A stretch of 8,180 nucleotides of DNA from positions 1-8,180 of the forward strand of contig CAZKNF010000104.1 of the NCBI GenBank assembly GCA_964554105.1, given 5' to 3'. The stretch's first letter is position 1. Each line of letters begins with the position of its first letter. The DNA is from CAZKNF01 sp964554105. Lineage in GTDB: Bacteria > Bacteroidota > Rhodothermia > Rhodothermales > VXPQ01. A program made the position numbers and the translations under genes. The notes below the pieces were generated by a model. The model was not told the origin of the DNA. It did not search any database and was given only the letters and a program-made list of their open reading frames with translations. Of this stretch, positions 1 through 6,085 are shown in pieces.

Positions 1-59
1 GGAAGGACGATCATGCACATGAGGATGAACGCCAGTGTGTTGTTGAGTCGATGCTTCAT
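1..59 (-). CDS. N-terminus of an exported protein, function unknown (partial, cut by window edge)
   Basis: Reading leftward from an ATG at 59, the sequence encodes a start like MKHRLNNTLAFILMCMIV: a positive n-region (Lys2, His3, Arg4), then an unbroken hydrophobic stretch from about residue 9. This is what a Sec signal peptide or N-terminal membrane anchor looks like. Only 19 full codons are inside the window, so no family can be named. The frame stays open upstream of 59 to a stop near 140, but that extension has no ATG and is rich in charged residues, so the ATG at 59 is preferred. No good Shine-Dalgarno sequence is visible. It lies downstream of aroF on the same strand, 234 bases away, with no obvious terminator between. 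The main risk is that so short an open frame is a chance one. Confidence 0.5.
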   Translation of the reverse strand, partial: MKHRLNNTLAFILMCMIVL

Positions 60-293
60 CGATGGCCTGAGCTGGTGGACGATTCGCGATACGGATCGTA
101 ATGCCGCCGAATGAATGCGATTGTAACAGGTTTGGTTTCACCGAGAGGATATGAGAGCAGAATGTACTGTTTTTATTGAGCTTCGTTAGCGGGATCCTAC
201 AGCAACATTTTGTCTGCATTAGACGGCGCCGTTCATGGCAGCACCCACATGGCTGACACTCTCGAACGGCTGCGGCGAAAGGCGGGAGTGCAG

Positions 294-1106
294 TCAGGCG
301 ACCGCACCGACCGGCTGGAGCGTGCCGACCAGCGTGCGGAAGTCGTCGAAACTCAACGACTGATCGCCGTCGCTCAGCGCTTCCGCGGGCTTCGGATGCA
401 TCTCGATCATCAGTCCGTGCGCGCCGACCGCGAGAGCGGCCTTGGCGAGGGGGGCGACCCAGCGCCGCACGCCGCAGGCATGGGAAGGATCGACGATGAT
501 GGGCAGGTGGGTGCGCTCGCGGACCACGGGCACCGCCGACAGGTCCAGCGTATTTCTCGTCGCCGTTTCGAAGGTACGAATCCCGCGTTCGCAGAGGATG
601 ACGTGTGGATTGCCTGCCGCGAGAATGTACTCCGCCGCAGCCAGCCATTCGTCGATAGACGACATCATGCCGCGCTTCAGCATGACGGGTCGTCGAGATG
701 CGCCGGCGGCTTTCAGGAGCGTGAAGTTCTGCATGTTGCGCGATCCGATCTGAAGGATGTCGGACTTTTCCGCGATGCGGGGGACGTCCTCACTGTCCAT
801 GACTTCCGTGATGATTGGAAGACCGTATGCGCGTCCGGCTTCCGAGAGGAGGTCGAGCCCTGCATATCCGAGGCCCTGGAAGGAGTAGGGCGAGGTCCGC
901 GGCTTGAAGCATCCGCCGCGAAGTATGTGTCCGCCGGCTTCGGCTACGGCGCGTGCACACCTCATGATCTGTTCGCGCGATTCAACGGAGCACGGTCCGG
1001 CGATCAGTGCCGGTTCGGCGTCGCCGCCGATCGTGAGTGGGCCGACGCGGATCTGCGTATCTTGCGAGTGGTCGGTTCGCGAGGCGAGTTTGTAGGAGGA
1101 TGACAT
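294..1106 (-). CDS. aroF: 3-deoxy-7-phosphoheptulonate synthase (DAHP synthase, type I-beta, core domain only)
   Basis: Condenses phosphoenolpyruvate with erythrose 4-phosphate to DAHP, the first committed step of the shikimate pathway, in the cytoplasm. The 270-residue protein shows the AroF/KDO8P-synthase TIM-barrel signatures: GPCS (37-40, with metal ligand Cys39), KPRTS (68-72) for PEP binding, QIGSRNMQN (119-127), LKRG (143-146), ERG (173-175), DPSHA (206-210, metal ligand His209), IEMHP (234-238, Glu235) and Asp246 as the likely fourth metal ligand. Relatives such as the Thermotoga enzyme carry an extra ferredoxin-like or chorismate mutase domain of roughly 70-90 residues at the N-terminus, which mediates feedback inhibition. 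Here only about 30 residues precede the barrel, as in the short Pyrococcus type, so the enzyme is probably not allosterically controlled. Start is ATG at 1106, with no clear Shine-Dalgarno; it lies 57 bases past the leader terminator. No other aromatic pathway gene is in the window. The family call is very secure. Confidence 0.97.
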   Translation of the reverse strand: MSSSYKLASRTDHSQDTQIRVGPLTIGGDAEPALIAGPCSVESREQIMRCARAVAEAGGHILRGGCFKPRTSPYSFQGLGYAGLDLLSEAGRAYGLPIITEVMDSEDVPRIAEKSDILQIGSRNMQNFTLLKAAGASRRPVMLKRGMMSSIDEWLAAAEYILAAGNPHVILCERGIRTFETATRNTLDLSAVPVVRERTHLPIIVDPSHACGVRRWVAPLAKAALAVGAHGLMIEMHPKPAEALSDGDQSLSFDDFRTLVGTLQPVGAVA

Positions 1107-1163
1107 GAATTTCTTGCCGTTTGAATATGAGGGCAGAGGAGCGACGCCGCACGAACGGGCAAG

Positions 1164-1195
1164 AAAAAAACCCGCTGGCTGGATGCCGGCGGGTT
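1164..1195 (-). terminator. Intrinsic terminator (arms 3:4 of the aroF attenuator)
   Basis: On the minus strand AACCCGCCGGC (1195-1185) pairs with GCCAGCGGGTT (1179-1169) around the 5-base loop ATCCA; 10 of 11 positions pair, with one C-A mismatch. The 3' arm runs into seven T residues (1170-1164). On the plus strand the hairpin is not followed by a T tract, so termination is expected only toward aroF. No complete minus-strand gene lies upstream for it to end, which makes a leader terminator the natural reading. Confidence 0.9.
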
Positions 1196-1229
1196 CGCAG
1201 TACTTTCGGTCTCGTATGTCAGACGCGCA

Positions 1230-1298
1230 TTACATGCTTCTTCCGCCGGAGGCAGTAAAAGCATAAAAATATGACGGGGTCTGAAGCATAGTCTTCAT
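1230..1298 (-). CDS. aroF leader peptide (22 residues, Tyr/Phe-rich)
   Basis: A minus-strand frame from ATG at 1298 to TAA at 1232-1230 encodes 22 residues beginning MKTMLQTPSYFYAF and ending in TASGGRSM. Residues 10-14 are Tyr-Phe-Tyr-Ala-Phe, encoded TAT TTT TAT GCT TTT. Four aromatic residues in five, directly ahead of a terminator and a DAHP synthase gene whose pathway makes Phe and Tyr, is the signature of a regulatory leader peptide such as that of pheA. There is no Trp codon. The peptide itself probably has no function beyond sensing charged tRNA-Phe and tRNA-Tyr through ribosome pausing. No Shine-Dalgarno sequence is seen, in line with the rest of the window. A three-codon frame (ATG GCG TAA) ends 4 bases upstream of this start. 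Confidence 0.8.
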   Translation of the reverse strand: MKTMLQTPSYFYAFTASGGRSM

Positions 1299-1333
1299 AC
1301 GTTACGCCATTTTGAGGGGGCGATCAAGTAGAA

Positions 1334-1351
1334 TCTTAGGATCGGCTAAGA
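1334..1351. promoter_or_regulatory. Candidate operator: perfect 6-bp inverted repeat
   Basis: TCTTAG, six bases (GATCGG), CTAAGA form a perfect two-arm palindrome of 18 bp, the size bound by a dimeric helix-turn-helix regulator. It sits between the divergent aroF leader and the outer-membrane protein gene, 36 bases upstream of the leader-peptide start. The minus-strand arm contains TAAGAT (1338-1333), a 4-of-6 match to a -10 hexamer, but no matching -35 was found. It is too short and lacks a T tract for a terminator. Function is a guess. Confidence 0.3.
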
Positions 1352-1420
1352 ACGCGCCGGCTTTAGCACGGCGTGCCCGACGGAGCAATTTGCAGGCCCA
1401 AACGTCGGAGAGCTTTAACA

Positions 1421-1452
1421 GTTGATGTCACGCAGCGCGGTGCCTAGGTTGG
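1421..1452 (+). promoter_or_regulatory. Candidate Bacteroidota-type promoter of the outer-membrane protein gene
   Basis: GTTG at 1421-1424, a 20-base spacer, then TAGGTTGG at 1445-1452 resembles the Bacteroidota primary-sigma pattern TTTG, 19-21 bases, TAnnTTTG, with one mismatch in each element. The start codon at 1487 would leave a leader of about 30 bases. No convincing TTGACA/TATAAT pair was seen in the same region. The pattern is short, so a chance match is possible. Confidence 0.3.
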
Positions 1453-1486
1453 GCATCCTCATACCCACGAACTCCAGGCTATACGC

Positions 1487-2026
1487 ATGCGGCTACGAAC
1501 GATTATATTGATCACCGTATTTCTCTGCCCGAGCGCCGTTTACGGCCAGGCGGCCGTTTCGGCCGGCGCCGCCTTCCCGATCGCGCCGGAGACCTTCGAG
1601 GAAGCGTATAATCCGGGCTTCAGCATGTCGGGATCATTTCGCCTGCCGCTGCCGGAGACGCTGATCATCCCAAGGCTGTCCGCCGGATTCTCTAATCTCC
1701 GCTTCGATGACGAGGGGCCGGACAGCGACGAGCTAGAACCGGCCGATCTGTCGGCTATCTTCATCGGATTCGACGCGCAGCTTATTCGACCCTACGGCAT
1801 GATCAAGCCGTATGTGGCGCCGTTCCTCGGCTTCGCCATCGTTTCTGCGGAGGGATTTTCGGGCGGAGAAACGGGCTTCACCATCGGAGGCGCGATCGGT
1901 ACGGCCGTCCGGATTCCGCCGGGTCCTCACCTTTTCGTGGAGGCCCGTCTCTTGCATGCGTATATCGAAGGGGGCAATCTCACGTGGGTGCCCGTCCACG
2001 CCGGCATCGCATTCGACCTCGAATAG
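1487..2026 (+). CDS. Small secreted outer-membrane beta-barrel protein, function unknown
   Basis: The 179-residue product begins with a Sec signal peptide (MRLRTIILITVFLCPSAVYG, cleavage probably after Gly20 or Ala22). The mature part of about 158 residues is built of alternating polar/apolar strands joined by Gly-, Pro- and Asp-rich turns, for example SAGFSNLRF (65-73), IKPYVAPFLGFAIVSAE and TGFTIGGAIGTAVRI near the middle, and LFVEARLLHAYIEGG towards the end. Length and pattern match the eight-stranded OmpW/OmpA-like beta-barrel proteins of Gram-negative bacteria. An acidic loop, DDEGPDSDELE, lies near residues 74-84. The last residue is Glu rather than the aromatic residue typical of many barrels. 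The start is the first ATG ahead of the signal sequence; only a weak AGG precedes it. The Kelch lipoprotein gene follows 32 bases later on the same strand, so they may be co-transcribed. No substrate can be assigned. Confidence 0.75.
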   Translation: MRLRTIILITVFLCPSAVYGQAAVSAGAAFPIAPETFEEAYNPGFSMSGSFRLPLPETLIIPRLSAGFSNLRFDDEGPDSDELEPADLSAIFIGFDAQLIRPYGMIKPYVAPFLGFAIVSAEGFSGGETGFTIGGAIGTAVRIPPGPHLFVEARLLHAYIEGGNLTWVPVHAGIAFDLE

Positions 2027-2058
2027 TCCATCAGCCCGATCACCAATCCAGTTGCTCG

Positions 2059-3162
2059 ATGAATACATACGACTCGCTTTTTTCTCCGATGGCGCGTTTT
2101 TCTCGCATGACCTGCGCCGTGGCTGTTGTGATGATCGCCGGCCTCATTTTTACCGGCTGTGCGGTGCCCCAGACGGAGGCGCAAGGTACTTCGTCATGGG
2201 AAATCGTCGAGACCGAAGGAGAACCCTCTCCCCGGCATGAGAATGCATTCGTCGAGCTGGACGGCAAGTTCTATCTGATCGGCGGACGAGGGGAGCATCC
2301 CGTCGACATCTACGATCCCGAGGAGAACACGTGGACATCGGGAGCTGCACCACCGTTGGAAATCCACCATATGCAGGCCGTTGCGTATGACGGCGACATC
2401 TATATCGTGGGCGCCTGGACGGGCGGCTTTCCCGATGAGCGTGGGATCGAAAATGTTCTGATGTATGATCCGCAGGAAGACGCGTGGTCGACCGGAGCGG
2501 AGATCCCTGAAGATCGCCGGCGGGGTGCCGCCGGGGTCGTGGTCTACGGCGAACACATCTATGTGGTGGCCGGAAATGACGGCGGCCACGGTCCGCATGC
2601 GACGGCCGTGGACTGGTTCGACCGGTTCGATCCGCAGACGGGCACGTGGGAATCGCTGCCGCCGGCGCCGCGCGGCCGCGACCATTTCCATGCCGCCGTC
2701 GTCGGTGACCGATTGTATGCGGTCGGAGGCCGAAACTCCGGCGTAGAGGGCTTTATCGACAGCACATTCGCCGCCGTGGATATGTACGATTTCGAATCCG
2801 GCTCATGGTCCACGCTGACCGGTGCGCCCCTTCCAACTGAGCGAGCCGGCTCGCCGACGACAGCGGCCGGCCGCCACGTTATCATCACAGGTGGGGAAGG
2901 ATTTGGCCAGACGTGGGGCGAGACCGAGGCGCTCGACACCGGATTTCTCGACGCGGGAGCCGTTGACGCAGGGGCCGTCAACGACGAGGCTTCCGATGCC
3001 GCGGGGCCGTGGACGCTAATCGGCACGCTGAATCAGCCCCGCCACGGCACGCAGGCGATCGTCTACGATGGACGGATCTGGGTCGCGGCGGGTGCGGGAG
3101 ATCAGGGCGGCGGCCCCGAATTGACGACCATGGAGGTATTCGACCTGTCGGGTCTGGAATAG
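2059..3162 (+). CDS. Kelch-repeat beta-propeller lipoprotein
   Basis: From ATG at 2059 the product has 367 residues. A lipoprotein signal peptide is evident: Arg-containing n-region, hydrophobic VAVVMIAGLI (21-30) and FTGC with the lipidated Cys34, so it is probably anchored in a membrane facing the periplasm or outside. The rest holds about six Kelch units with the marks of the family: FYLIGG/DIYDPEENTW (71-92), IYIVG/LMYDPQEDAW (114-143), IYVVAG/RFDPQTGTW (167-197), LYAVGG/DMYDFESGSW (219-250), VIITGG (274-279) and IWVAAG (340-345). Each unit forms one propeller blade; such propellers usually bind proteins or glycans, and no catalytic residues are recognised. Blade 5 carries an insert with a tandem DAGAV-DAGAV (299-308), encoded by a 15-bp near-perfect repeat at 2950-2979. 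An in-frame extension to 1984 overlaps the previous gene and is Arg/His-rich, so it is not used; ATG at 2089 is a real alternative start. Confidence 0.85.
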   Translation: MNTYDSLFSPMARFSRMTCAVAVVMIAGLIFTGCAVPQTEAQGTSSWEIVETEGEPSPRHENAFVELDGKFYLIGGRGEHPVDIYDPEENTWTSGAAPPLEIHHMQAVAYDGDIYIVGAWTGGFPDERGIENVLMYDPQEDAWSTGAEIPEDRRRGAAGVVVYGEHIYVVAGNDGGHGPHATAVDWFDRFDPQTGTWESLPPAPRGRDHFHAAVVGDRLYAVGGRNSGVEGFIDSTFAAVDMYDFESGSWSTLTGAPLPTERAGSPTTAAGRHVIITGGEGFGQTWGETEALDTGFLDAGAVDAGAVNDEASDAAGPWTLIGTLNQPRHGTQAIVYDGRIWVAAGAGDQGGGPELTTMEVFDLSGLE

Positions 3163-3175
3163 CGCGCGCGGTCTG

Positions 3176-3199
3176 GCATGCGCGGAGTCGAGCGCATGC
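3176..3199. repeat. GC-rich hairpin after the Kelch gene
   Basis: GCATGCGC (3176-3183) and GCGCATGC (3192-3199) are perfect 8-bp inverted arms around an 8-base loop, starting 13 bases after the Kelch stop codon. There is no T tract, so it is not a standard intrinsic terminator. It could slow or stop transcription, protect the 3' end of the upstream message, or be a binding site. Its right arm overlaps the first copy of the 22-bp tandem repeat. Confidence 0.45.
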
Positions 3200-3238
3200 G
3201 GTCGCGGACATTCAACCATGCAGTCGCGGTCATCCAAC
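3195..3238. repeat. Tandem 22-bp direct repeat (two copies, 19 of 22 identical)
   Basis: The unit CATGC-n-GTCGCGG-n-CAT-n-CAAC occurs at 3195-3216 and again immediately at 3217-3238, differing at three positions. It lies just upstream of the M20 peptidase start at 3263. A period of 22 bp is about two helical turns, so the copies would face the same side of the DNA, as in tandem operator sites; it may equally be a simple local duplication. CATGCG also occurs at 3177-3182. Confidence 0.6.
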
Positions 3239-3262
3239 ACGAAAGCGGACGACGAAGACGTG

Positions 3263-4579
3263 ATGAACTCGAAAACAATGCGAGCGGTCAGTTCCGGAAT
3301 TTTGCTTCTTCTTGGCCTCTTGCCGGTCGTTGTGAGCGCTCAGCAGCTTGCCGAGCCGGAACGTCGCATGACGGCATATATCGATGCAAACAACGAGCAA
3401 GCGCTCCAGCTTCTCGAGACCGCAGTGAACATCAACAGCGGCACGATGAACTTCGAGGGCGTTCGCGAGGTCGGCCGGGTTTTCCGGGAGGAGTTTGACG
3501 ATCTCGGATTTGAGACACGATGGATCGACGGCGAAGCATGGGGCAGGGCCGGACACCTGATCGCCGAACGTGCCGGCGCCGGTCCGCGGGTCGTTCTGGT
3601 AGGGCATCTCGACACCGTCTTCGAGGTCGACAGCCCATTCCAGGAATACGAGCTGGTGGATGATTCGACCGCACGAGGGCCGGGCACGACGGACATGAAA
3701 GGAGGAAACGTCGTGATGATTCAGGCTCTCAGAGCGCTTCGGGAGGTAGATGCCCTCGGCGATCTGCACGTCACCGCTCTTCTGATCGGCGACGAAGAAA
3801 AGAGCGGCCGTCCGCTATCGCTCGCACGTGAAGCTTTGATCGAGGCCGCGCAGGCCGCGGACGTGGCGATCGGCTTTGAGGTGGGCGACGGAAATCCACA
3901 TACAGCGGTGACTGCTCGGCGCGGATGGACTGGGTGGACGCTTACGGCGACGGGACGGCCCGCGCACTCTTCGCAGGTTTTTCAGCCGGATATCGGTGCC
4001 GGTGCGGGATACGAGCTCGCACGCATTTTGTATCAGTTCTACGATGAGCTTGCCGGCGAGGAGTATCTCACGTACAATCCCGGAGCGGTGCTGGCCGGCA
4101 CCGACATCGACTTCGATCCATCGCAGGACCGCGGCACGGCTTTCGGAAAGAGCAACGTGATCGCTGAGCATGCACTCGCATCCGGTGATCTGCGGACGAT
4201 CGATGCGGAACAGCGCGAGCGGGCGAAGGAGCGCATGCGGGCGATTGTAGCCGAGCACCTGCCGCACACCTCGGCAGAAATTACGTTCCGGGATACCTAT
4301 CCGCCGATGGGTCCGTCAGACGGCAACCAGCGCCTGCTTGCGCTCTACGACCAGGCCAGCCGAGATCTGGGCATGGGGACCGTCCTGGCGGTAGATCCGC
4401 AGAATGCCGGCGCGGCGGATATCTCTTTCACGGCGGATCACGTCGATATGGCGATCGACGGCCTCGGCTTGATGGGCACGGGTGCCCACGCGGTGGACGA
4501 GACCGCAGATTTAGGGACCCTTCCGACGCAGACGAAGCGGGCGGCACTACTGCTCTATCGGATTGCTCGGCAGCAGTAG
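3263..4579 (+). CDS. Secreted M20 metallopeptidase, glutamate carboxypeptidase (CPG2-like)
   Basis: A zinc carboxypeptidase expected to remove C-terminal residues (glutamate in the carboxypeptidase G2 relatives) in the periplasm or outside the cell. From ATG at 3263 it has 438 residues: a Sec signal peptide with hydrophobic GILLLLGLLPVVV (12-24) and cleavage near SAQ (25-27), then the M20 fold. All metal and catalytic residues are present at near-CPG2 spacing: GHLDTVF with His115 and Asp117, bridging Asp144 in GTTDMKGG, general base Glu178 and ligand Glu179 in GDEEKSG, Glu206 in GFEVGDG, and His409 in GTGAHAVDE. RPAHSS (232-237) supplies His235 of the dimerisation domain. The frame stays open to 3218, but the extra 15 residues are polar and would bury the signal peptide; that longer start also lies inside the 22-bp repeat. 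It may share a transcript with the two genes before it, though the 100-base gap with a hairpin argues for some independence. Substrate is not determinable from sequence. Confidence 0.93.
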   Translation: MNSKTMRAVSSGILLLLGLLPVVVSAQQLAEPERRMTAYIDANNEQALQLLETAVNINSGTMNFEGVREVGRVFREEFDDLGFETRWIDGEAWGRAGHLIAERAGAGPRVVLVGHLDTVFEVDSPFQEYELVDDSTARGPGTTDMKGGNVVMIQALRALREVDALGDLHVTALLIGDEEKSGRPLSLAREALIEAAQAADVAIGFEVGDGNPHTAVTARRGWTGWTLTATGRPAHSSQVFQPDIGAGAGYELARILYQFYDELAGEEYLTYNPGAVLAGTDIDFDPSQDRGTAFGKSNVIAEHALASGDLRTIDAEQRERAKERMRAIVAEHLPHTSAEITFRDTYPPMGPSDGNQRLLALYDQASRDLGMGTVLAVDPQNAGAADISFTADHVDMAIDGLGLMGTGAHAVDETADLGTLPTQTKRAALLLYRIARQQ

Positions 4580-4583
4580 CACC

Positions 4584-4624
4584 GTCCGGACCTCCGCGAG
4601 AGCAGCTTAGCCCATCGTGCGGAG
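4584..4624. other. Convergent intergenic gap with weak inverted repeats
   Basis: Between the two converging stop codons lie the 8-bp palindrome GTCCGGAC (4584-4591) and a 6-bp inverted pair CTCCGC (4592-4597) / GCGGAG (4619-4624) with a 21-base loop. Either could help stop transcription from both sides, but there is no T tract in either direction and the longer stem is weak. Confidence 0.25.
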
Positions 4625-4628
4625 TCGG

Positions 4629-5957
4629 TCACGAGGCCGTTTTCCGCAGCAGATGGCGGTACTTCGTGAACGTCGTGACGGCGCCGTCGAGAATCAGATC
4701 GCGGCGTGAAAGGGGGCGCCTCAGAACGAGGCCGTCGAGCGTACGGCAGCGGCTCAGCGCGACGTAGACCTGTCCGTGGGCGAACGCGCCGCCTGTCAGG
4801 TCGACCACGACGCGGTCGAAGGTCTTGCCCTGGCTCTTGTGGATGGTCACGGCGTAGGCCACCGTCAGTGGAAACTGCCGGTACACGCCCACCGTCTCGG
4901 CCTCGATCCGCTTCTGCGCGCGGTCATATCGGTAGTTCACCATCTCCCAATCGACTGGGGCGACGTCGACGCGGCTGCCGTCATCGAGATCCACCTCGAT
5001 GGCGGTTTCGCCAAGCTCGACGACGCGGCCCATGGTGCCGTTCACCCAGCGTCGTTCGGGATCGTTCTTGACGAACATGACCTGTGCATTTTTCTTCAAC
5101 GCCAGCACGTCGGGTGCCGGCAGCGGCGGACTTTCGGCGACGGCAAAGGCGCCTTCCATTTCCCCCTCGTAGCGTTTGTAGCGGCCCTTCAGGCGCTCGA
5201 GACGCTCCGCATTGATCTTCGCCGCTCGCGCGTTCGTCGTCGTCAGCGTCACGTACGGCTCGGCGTCGGGCGGGATGAAGTCGGGCCGGCATCGTCCATT
5301 CAAGCCGGTAACCACCTCACGCGTCACGTGGGCAGTTCGGATGGCGTTGAGCAGTTCTACGAATGCACTCTCCGGCTGCCGGAATACCTTCTGCAGCTCG
5401 ATCGTCTCCATGCCGGATTCCCGCAGGGCGGCGGCGCTGAAGAAATAGGGGGTCTTGTAGTTCGTGCGAAGATACCGGCGCTCGGCGGGTCCCGCCACGA
5501 CGGGCGGAAGCTGATAGGGGTCGCCGATGAGGATCATCCGCACACCTCCGAACGGCTCGGACTTCTCGCGTGCATTGAGTCGTAAGAAGCGGTCGATGCC
5601 GTCGAGGACATCCGCGCGAACCATGGAGATCTCGTCGATGATTACGGAATCGAGCGCCTCGTACATCGATGTGTCCTCGACCTGTTCCACGTCGCTAGCG
5701 ACGATCGGACGAGGGGGGAAGCGGAAGAAAGAATGGATGGTCTCGCCCTGCACGTTGAGTGCTGCGATGCCCGTGGGCGCGACGACGGCTACCTTCTGAT
5801 CGGTATTTGCGCGAAACTGACGCAGCAGCGTGGATTTACCCGTGCCCGCGCGGCCCGTGATGAACAGGCACCGCGGCCCGGCCTCCATGAAAGCGAGCGC
5901 TCGTGTGAAATCGGGCGTCTGCTCGAGATCGGCGGCGGGTGGAGAAATGAGCGTCAC
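4629..5957 (-). CDS. Pif1-like superfamily 1B DNA helicase (AAA ATPase)
   Basis: An ATP-driven 5'-to-3' DNA helicase of the Pif1/RecD group, acting in the cytoplasm on DNA repair, recombination or structured DNA. The 442-residue protein has the motifs in order: Walker A GRAGTGKST (35-43), motif Ia APTGIAA (60-66), Walker B VIIDE (105-109), motif III GDPYQLPPV (145-153), motif IV-like QKVFRQ (189-194), motif V TIHKSQGKTF (371-380) and motif VI VALSRCR (399-405). It ends soon after motif VI, so it lacks the C-terminal accessory domains some bacterial relatives carry. The start is GTG at 5957: an in-frame TGA lies near 5996 with no ATG between, and the next ATG (codon 24) is too close to Walker A. 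No Shine-Dalgarno is seen. It stands alone on its strand, divergent from the Tat/GMC operon, so its neighbours say little about its role. Which DNA process it serves is not shown. Confidence 0.93.
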   Translation of the reverse strand: MTLISPPAADLEQTPDFTRALAFMEAGPRCLFITGRAGTGKSTLLRQFRANTDQKVAVVAPTGIAALNVQGETIHSFFRFPPRPIVASDVEQVEDTSMYEALDSVIIDEISMVRADVLDGIDRFLRLNAREKSEPFGGVRMILIGDPYQLPPVVAGPAERRYLRTNYKTPYFFSAAALRESGMETIELQKVFRQPESAFVELLNAIRTAHVTREVVTGLNGRCRPDFIPPDAEPYVTLTTTNARAAKINAERLERLKGRYKRYEGEMEGAFAVAESPPLPAPDVLALKKNAQVMFVKNDPERRWVNGTMGRVVELGETAIEVDLDDGSRVDVAPVDWEMVNYRYDRAQKRIEAETVGVYRQFPLTVAYAVTIHKSQGKTFDRVVVDLTGGAFAHGQVYVALSRCRTLDGLVLRRPLSRRDLILDGAVTTFTKYRHLLRKTAS

Positions 5958-6085
5958 GAGGTTTACGGGAACGAATAAAATCCTATGTCTTCAAACAGCT
6001 CTCAGGAGTGCAGTCGCGTTGCTGCGCGGAGGTCCAGGGAGGGTCCGTTGGATCGCAGGTATTTGGGATCGCAATCCACTAGGCA

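Larger units (their letters stand above)
1164..1298 (-). promoter_or_regulatory. aroF leader: translation-coupled transcription attenuator (Phe/Tyr type)
   Basis: Read on the minus strand, the leader has every part of a classical amino-acid attenuator. A short reading frame (1298-1230) carries Tyr-Phe-Tyr-Ala-Phe codons. Overlapping the last of these, 1264-1251 pairs with 1247-1234 to form a 14-position hairpin with one A-A mismatch, two G-U wobbles and a 3-base loop (the 1:2 hairpin). Within its loop and 3' arm, CCGGCGG (1249-1243) is fully complementary to CCGCCGG (1192-1186) in the 5' arm of the terminator (the 2:3 antiterminator). The 3:4 hairpin is an intrinsic terminator. A ribosome stalled on the aromatic codons would cover arm 1 and free the antiterminator; one reaching the stop codon (1232-1230) would mask arm 2 and allow termination. 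The mechanism is inferred from known pheA and trp leaders; the pairings are read directly. The promoter was not located with confidence. Confidence 0.85.

Noticed and set aside
120..125. Minus-strand TACAAT as a -10 element for the partial gene at the left edge
   Set aside because: Five of six bases match, but no -35 hexamer is found 16-18 bases upstream.
223..232. 10-bp palindrome ACGGCGCCGT, and GCCGTTC/GAACGGC arms at 228-234 and 264-270, as a terminator after aroF
   Set aside because: The palindrome has no loop, the longer arms enclose a 29-base loop, and no T tract follows on the minus strand.
285..295. 11-bp GGAGTGCAGTC shared with 6005-6015
   Set aside because: One copy overlaps the 3' end of aroF and the other lies before the helicase; with no flanking similarity, chance is the simplest explanation.
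210..1103. Long plus-strand open frame (297 codons) opposite aroF
   Set aside because: It is antisense to a strongly supported DAHP synthase, its product is low in hydrophobic structure and rich in Arg/His/Asp, and it matches no family I know.
1004..1264. Minus-strand 86-codon frame starting inside the aroF leader
   Set aside because: It runs through the terminator and into aroF in another frame; the out-of-frame 22-codon leader frame explains the region better.
4776..5585. Plus-strand open frame of 269 codons opposite the helicase gene
   Set aside because: It is a high-GC mirror frame; the opposite strand carries all helicase motifs through the same interval.
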